Source of the DNA: Parietaria judaica
Taxonomy: Eukaryota > Streptophyta > Magnoliopsida > Rosales > Urticaceae
NCBI GenBank assembly: GCA_954871525.1
Contig: OX940864.1
Location: 6,628,001-6,692,000 of the forward strand
Length of the DNA: 64,000 nucleotides
Direction: 5' to 3'
Positions within the stretch are counted from its first letter, which is position 1. Every line of letters starts with the position of its first letter. The notes under the pieces were generated by a model that saw nothing but the letters and a program-made list of their open reading frames with translations, was not told where the DNA came from and ran no database searches. Shown piece after piece: positions 59,301 to 64,000 of the stretch. Made by a program: the position numbers and the translations under genes.

Positions 59301-59825
59301 AAACTAAATTATTAGTTATTAATTATTAAGTAACTTACTAACTTATTAGTAATTGACTATATGACTAATGACTATTTATTAAATATTAAGTAAGTAACTA
59401 TTTTAATTATTATTTAATTAATTAACTACTTAAATTAAACGTACCTCGGCGTCGTCGGGGGAAACATATTGTTGTTGACGATGTTGTTGGACTTGTTGTG
59501 CTTGGTATTGTTCCTCATTGCTAAGGCTGTGCCATTATGGAATATAGGGACCTTGATAATTAAGTAAGTTAGTAAAAGCACCGACGTTACCTTGAGAAAA
59601 TAATAATTGTTGGTTCGGCCCGACGCCACCGGTACCATATTGACCATGAACCGGTAACGGTTGGCTAGAAGAACCGGGAACATTGTGTTGATTCATAACT
59701 CCGACATTATAGTTATGTTGACTAAAAGCCGTCCCGCTATTAATCTACCGCGGCGACGGAATAGTGGACCGTCCTTTTCCTCGGACATCGGGACGTCCTC
59801 GAGAACGGTTGTTGCCACTCGACAT
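56382..59825 (-). pseudogene. hAT transposase (BED zinc finger, RNase H-like core, hATC), broken
   Basis: Three exons on the minus strand: 59825-59445 (Gln/Asn-rich N-terminus from ATG 59823-59825), 58652-56971 and 56885-56382. An acidic Asp-run linker is followed by a BED finger (VWKHDFIPDY ... CQHCNEEYRAHPKIDGNSRL ... HVKTC), the core with DCWKGHANDDY and CACHIINLIV, and RWNSTYMML. The C-terminal hATC dimerisation domain has WWHANRSEYPVLSLLARDIL and STVSSEAAFS. Lesions: stop codons at 59745-59747 (TAG), 59535-59537 (TAA) and 58632-58634 (TAA), and a one-base frameshift near 57762 in the NNASA region. Coding is lost, although the element ends are intact and could still be mobilised in trans. 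Confidence 0.9.
58977..59290. repeat. Tandem duplication, 174-bp unit, in hAT intron 1
   Basis: TTTAAAGTTTAATTAAACTA starts at 58977 and 59151. The following block GTCGGAACCGCAACCACAGA and the rest of the unit match closely. Just upstream, GGAACTCCCCGAGGTTCC occurs twice (near 58845 and 58925). Confidence 0.9.
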
Positions 59826-60487
59826 ATTAACGACAAATTAAACTAATAATAACAATTAAATAAATTAAATTAATAATAACAACAACTAAATTACTAATAA
59901 TAACAACTAAAATAAACTAAAACACTTATAATAACAACTAAATAAACTAAATCAATAACAACTAAAATACCTAAACAATATATTAAACTAAAAATAGAGA
60001 GTATTTATATAATTATAAAGTAGATAAACTATAGACTAAAATCGGAAATATGAGAGCTTGAGAGAGTTTGGGAGAATTAGAGATGAAGAGAAGAAGTTGT
60101 GTGAAAAAAATGAGGTTGAAGTTGGATATTTATAGGGAAAAATGTGTAGGAATTCGAAAGTGGTGTTTTTCGAGGTCCAACGGCTATTTCAGGGACCAGA
60201 CTGCAATTCCGACCGTTGCACCCCCAACGGCTATTTTTTCGCCACGTATCCTGTGACTTTCGCCGCCCCCCCCAACGGCTCAGATTAAAGAGCCGTTGGC
60301 TTTTTTTTTTTTTTTAAATCCCGGATATTCTTCTATCCGGGTTATGGGTTTCCCGGATACCGAAATATCCGGTTCCGGAAAAACCCGGATCCGGATATTT
60401 CGGTATCCGGGTTTTTTATTTTATTTTTGCGAATCCGGGTTTAACCCGGATTCACATTTGGGGACTAGTCATGCTATATATTTAGCT

Positions 60488-60875
60488 TAGTCCCCAAAAT
60501 GTCTTACGATCAAAGGTGTCGTTTTAGGATATTTAAAAAAAGAAGAAGCCTGGATACAGACCTGTCCGGGTCCGGGAAAAAAAAAATCCCAGACAAGTCC
60601 GGATCCTGGTTATTATTTTTTTATTTTTTAGTTAAAAGTGTTTATTTATTGTTTAGTCCATAATACCGTTTTATCTGGGCCGTTGATCTTGATCATCCAA
60701 CGGCCCAGAATTAAAGGGCTTTAATTTTTTTAAAATAAATATCCGGATCCGGACATGTCCGAATATTTATTCATCCGGATCCGTGTTTTTCCGAACCCGG
60801 ATATGTCTGGGTCCGGGTTTTTTAATTATTTTTTTAAAATCCGTATTAAATATCTAATAGATATTTTGGGGACTA
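60488..60875. mobile_element. Non-autonomous hAT relative, 388 bp, nested in the MULE
   Basis: Ends TAGTCCCCAAAATGT and ATATTTTGGGGACTA are inverted repeats of the same type as the 4.5-kb hAT 20 bp away. The interior has the same CCGGATCC/GTCCGGGTCC subterminal units. The flanking octamers ATTTAGCT and ATTAAGAT match at six of eight positions, an eroded target duplication. It has no coding sequence and is probably an internally deleted relative mobilised by the same transposase. Confidence 0.8.
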
Positions 60876-61279
60876 ATTAAGATAGTCAAATGTAATAAAA
60901 ACAATATGATTAAGTTTTTGTTTAAAGTTTGATTGTCAACCTTAAATTAACTATGTAATTGTTTTATTCATGATTAGGTTTAGTCAATTGATGTTTTGAC
61001 TAACTTTTGTGTTTTTCTATGTATTTTGAATTCAAGTATTTATCACTAATCAAGTAAAGAAAAAATATATAAATTCAAAAAATTCAAAAAAAAAAAAGTT
61101 TGGGTATTTTTGCCGCTAATGGCCACATTGCGAATGTTAACGGAAAAATTAACGGTTTTATGCCAAAGTCACGGTCAACGCACGTTGGGTATTTTTGCGG
61201 TCAGTTTTAAAGGTTGGGTACACGGGAGGCAGGTTGACCAAAAGTTGAGTATTTTTGCCGTAATTTTCCCGATATGATA

Positions 61280-63783
61280 TGATTGTTCCTGTCTCTACGT
61301 ACTTATGCCACATGATGATACAAGTATATATATACGCCTACTTTTGTGCATTAAAATAAAATATTGAATATATACTTCTATAAATATCTTGTTGCGATTC
61401 ATTCTCATATACATAGAAACGTGTTTAATTAAATAAACTGCAATTGATGCCCAATCTAAAGAGTTAAACACAATATCAAAGTGACTAATTGAACCATCTA
61501 ACACATTAAAAATACTTAAAGAACACTCACCCACCAATTAATTTGCAATTAATTATATGTAGCATTGATATTAAGCATTCAATTTTTCTAATGCTCAAAA
61601 GTAATATAAATAGTATTCGAATGTTGGGAAAAATAATCTTAGTAATTGCAAAGAGATCTCCAGTAGTATTTATGAACTTTTAAAACCACTCAATACTATA
61701 CTAATTAATTTTCATTTAGCATTACAATATTTATAATATGATGATAAATGTACTCTCAAGCTGTACTCATCAAGAGCGGCATATTCTAAATCATTTTTCT
61801 AAATGACCAATGTGTTTAAGTTTTACTTTTGAGTACAAACAACCGCAATAAAATGAAATTAGAGTACTTTCAAATCACGGTAAATGAAATTTAAATATAT
61901 TTACAGCTGAAAAAAAATGCTTATAAAAAACAACAAGATAAAAAAAAAATTATCCATTAGAAAAAAAGGCACAATATAGTGTAGGTAATAATATGAATTA
62001 ATAAAGAAATTAATTTATAATGCGGCTTTATTATTTATAATTATACAACAACGAATAAACCCTGCAACAACTTATATCCAACAAATATATAACTATTTAG
62101 GCATATTTTCCCAAATTTTTATTTATCAGAAATTACCAACACCGTGCCACGAATTATCACTATTATTTTGTGGAGATTCGTAAGAGGACCAATGGAGATC
62201 GATATAGCAACTGACTAATTCTTACATCATAAAAGCTTCTGTTATACTGTCGATGTATCACAATTGACTTCTTACCGCGCTACAAACCTATGTTTTCAAC
62301 CTCAGGAGTGTCTATGAAGAATCTCATATATATATAAAGAGAGAAAATTATGGCGAAAGCGAGAATCACTCAATTTATAATGTTTGTGCCTACGTTTTTA
62401 CTGCAAAAATACTTGACTTACAATGTTTGTTGCATTGTGCATATATACGAGCTCAAAATTCTTGCGGTAAAAATATTCGAATTATAAGGTTACGTGCGTC
62501 CAATTTTTCACGGTAATGTGTTGGTGGGTGATGTTGAAAAGGTCTACAAGGTGTCTGACTACATGTTCGATCGGAGTTCATTCTCTTGAACTATTGTGAT
62601 TGTGGCATTTACTCTGGCGAAACGCCCCATAAAGTTATTGCGTTGTTTGAATCCCATCATGTTGCTGCATTTTTCATGAACCTAAAATAAAAAGACTCAA
62701 GCAATAAAGTCTAAAAATCGGCCATAATTTTCTTCCAAACACGGAGCCTAGATCTAGAGTCTAGGTTTCAATTAAAACCCGGATCCGGTTTAACAAGTTT
62801 AAAACCCAAACTTTTGGATCTGGATTTAAACTTAATTATAAAATCAAAAACTTGGAAACAAAACCCGATTCCGGATTAAAGAATAATCTAAAAATTTCAT
62901 TTTTTTATATTAGAAAAATATTGTTTATAAATTAATACTAAGTTTTTCATTAAAATTAATGTATTAATTTATAAATATACTTAAAAATGATAAGAAGATA
63001 AAACTCTATTTTTTTAAAAACAATCATTAAAAAATTGAACCATACAAATATTTTTGAAAACTTGGGTTGAGTAATTTATAATCCACATTCTGGTTTTCGA
63101 ACTCCTAAGACTCGGAATTTGAATCTGATTATAATAGGATCTGGATTTTGAAAAAAAAAAAAACGGTCTTTTTAAAGCAGATCTGATCTAGTTGCGATTT
63201 AGAACCCGTATTTCTGATATATTTATTGATTTCAGATAAAAAACAACAAAACAACCAAACTTGCTTGACCTAGTGGTAACACTACTAGACCTCCACTCAA
63301 GAGGTCATGGGTACTTTTACAATGACTGTGCCTATATAAGTATTTAGTTGGAGACCAGCTCTTGTTTTGCAGATTCTAATCGTGTCTAAAAAGTAGGTAA
63401 TGGATATGATCCACAATATTATTGAATATTGATTTATTAAAAAAGAAGTCTTTGAAATCACCAAACTTTATAATGCTATTTGGGGAAGTTTCTTGAAGTT
63501 GAAACATTGGGCTCTAAAAAGCCTTGTGCCCCCTAATATAACTTCCAAAATACACGAAGATTAAAAAAGAGTACGTCACATATGGAGAGTGAAGAACCCA
63601 CGGTCATCTCATCTGTAACTAAACCCTAGAGATGTATACCTTTTCTTTTCAGAGCAACTTTTTACCCTTTTTTTAGAGGAACTGTTTACCTCTCTAAGGT
63701 AAAAGTTCTAAGTAATATTAAGAGATAAAGTTGATAAATTACTCATTATTTGATATGTATCCCTATATATATCTTAAAGAATA
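61280..63783. other. Intergenic with a diverged MULE-end and a possible SINE relic
   Basis: No gene is recognised. 62343-62520 begins GAGAAAATTATGGCGAAAGC and has TGCAAAAATACTTGAC and GCGGTAAAAATATTCGA, a diverged form of the GGCAAAAATAC-type MULE end without a partner. 63270-63330 (GACCTAGTGGTAAC, then AAGAGGTCATGGGTAC) resembles the 5' part of a plant SINE. The rest is AT-rich. Confidence 0.4.
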
Positions 63784-63985
63784 GAGAAAATTACGGCAAA
63801 AATACTCAACCTTTGGTCAACGTGCCTCCTGTGTACCAAACTTTTAAAAATGGTGGCAAAAATACCCAACGTGCGTTGACCGTGACTTTGGCATGAAAAC
63901 GTTAATTTTTCCATTAGTGGCAAAAATATGTTTGATAATGGGCCGTTAGCGGCAAAAATACCCAAATTTTTTTCTCAATACGGAG
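63784..63985. mobile_element. Left end of another MULE, continues beyond the window
   Basis: GAGAAAATTACGGCAAAAAT and the following 190 bp match the left TIR of the MULE at 55592 (including CCAACGTGCGTTGACCGTGA), in the same orientation. The partner end is expected outside the window. Confidence 0.75.
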
Positions 63986-64000
63986 ACATTAAAACCTATT

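Larger units (their letters stand above)
55934..60467 (-). mobile_element. hAT transposon, 4534 bp, nested in the MULE
   Basis: Left end TAATCCCCAAAATGT and right end ACATTTGGGGACTA are imperfect inverted repeats. A perfect 8-bp target duplication GTCATGCT flanks it (55926-55933 and 60468-60475). Subterminal regions are rich in CCGGAT/ATCCGG units on both sides (about 55975-56060 and 60310-60450). A broken hAT transposase gene on the minus strand occupies the interior. It inserted after the MULE. Confidence 0.93.
55592..61270. mobile_element. Mutator-like element with long TIRs, host of nested hAT insertions
   Basis: Left TIR (about 55592-55774) starts GGGAAAATTACGGCAAAAAT. The right TIR (about 61085-61270) is its inverted copy with only scattered differences. 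A perfect 9-bp target duplication GATATGATA flanks it (55583-55591 and 61271-61279); 9 bp is the Mutator superfamily signature. Without the two hAT insertions it is under 1 kb and has no transposase, so it is non-autonomous. TIRs consist of repeated GGCAAAAATACCCAA units also seen at 15234 and 63784. Confidence 0.93.

Noticed and set aside
59435..59683. 82-codon ORF with hydrophobic centre
   Set aside because: Alternative frame of hAT exon 1; the true frame is the Gln/Asn-rich N-terminus.
55583..61279. Inverted repeats read as a CRISPR or satellite array
   Set aside because: Explained fully by MULE TIRs with a 9-bp target duplication; no regular spacer pattern anywhere in this eukaryotic window.

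Overview
The window is AT-rich nuclear DNA from a flowering plant, most likely a eudicot. It has GT/AG-spliced genes of plant-specific families (pectin methylesterase with a PMEI pro-region, a DUF26 plasmodesmata-located protein, SAUR), long (AT)n tracts, and many Copia, Mutator-like and hAT transposons. I cannot name the species. There are no rRNA or tRNA genes and no bacterial-type features.

Five host genes can be supported. They are the 3' part of a cytosolic methionine aminopeptidase 1A gene (+, 83-1689, eight exons); a pectinesterase (-, 3077-6038, three exons, 496 aa); a PDLP-type DUF26 protein (-, 19291-21370, two exons, 284 aa); a SAUR gene (-, 41377-41886, 169 aa, with upstream ORFs in its leader); and a GOS11-type Golgi SNARE (+, 49335-51007, six exons, 238 aa). 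They share no pathway, and their order looks like ordinary plant gene order spread apart by transposons.

Layout. 0-7 kb holds MAP1A, a hAT-like remnant made of CGGTATCGG motifs, and the pectinesterase. 7-17 kb is a scrambled segmental duplication: the 5' part of the pectinesterase plus about 1 kb upstream occurs twice (5783-6985 and 14898-16862). Between the copies lie a PDLP pseudogene next to a MULE end, half of another MULE, a 5'-truncated Copia, and a chimeric Copia fragment. 19-21 kb holds the intact PDLP gene. 25.9-30.8 kb is a complete but decayed Copia with two LTRs and a perfect 5-bp target duplication. 31.2-32.7 kb is a probable MULE carrying gene-like sequence. 36.5-41.1 kb is a structurally intact, young-looking Copia with one 1378-codon ORF and almost identical short LTRs. 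41.4-49 kb holds the SAUR gene, a MULE-like MITE and a very CpG-rich hAT MITE. 55.6-61.3 kb is a nest: a MULE (TIRs of about 185 bp, perfect 9-bp target duplication) containing a 4.5-kb hAT (perfect 8-bp duplication, transposase broken by three stops and a frameshift) and, 20 bp away, a 388-bp relative. Another copy of the MULE end begins at 63784.

I found no evidence of a new enzymatic or defence system. The most informative observations are the nested insertions with exact target duplications, the TCGCGA-rich MITE, the young Copia with non-canonical TA..CA LTR ends, the candidate gene-capturing MULEs, and the uORFs ahead of the SAUR start. All exon boundaries were read by eye from splice signals and reading frame; no alignment or transcript data were available.
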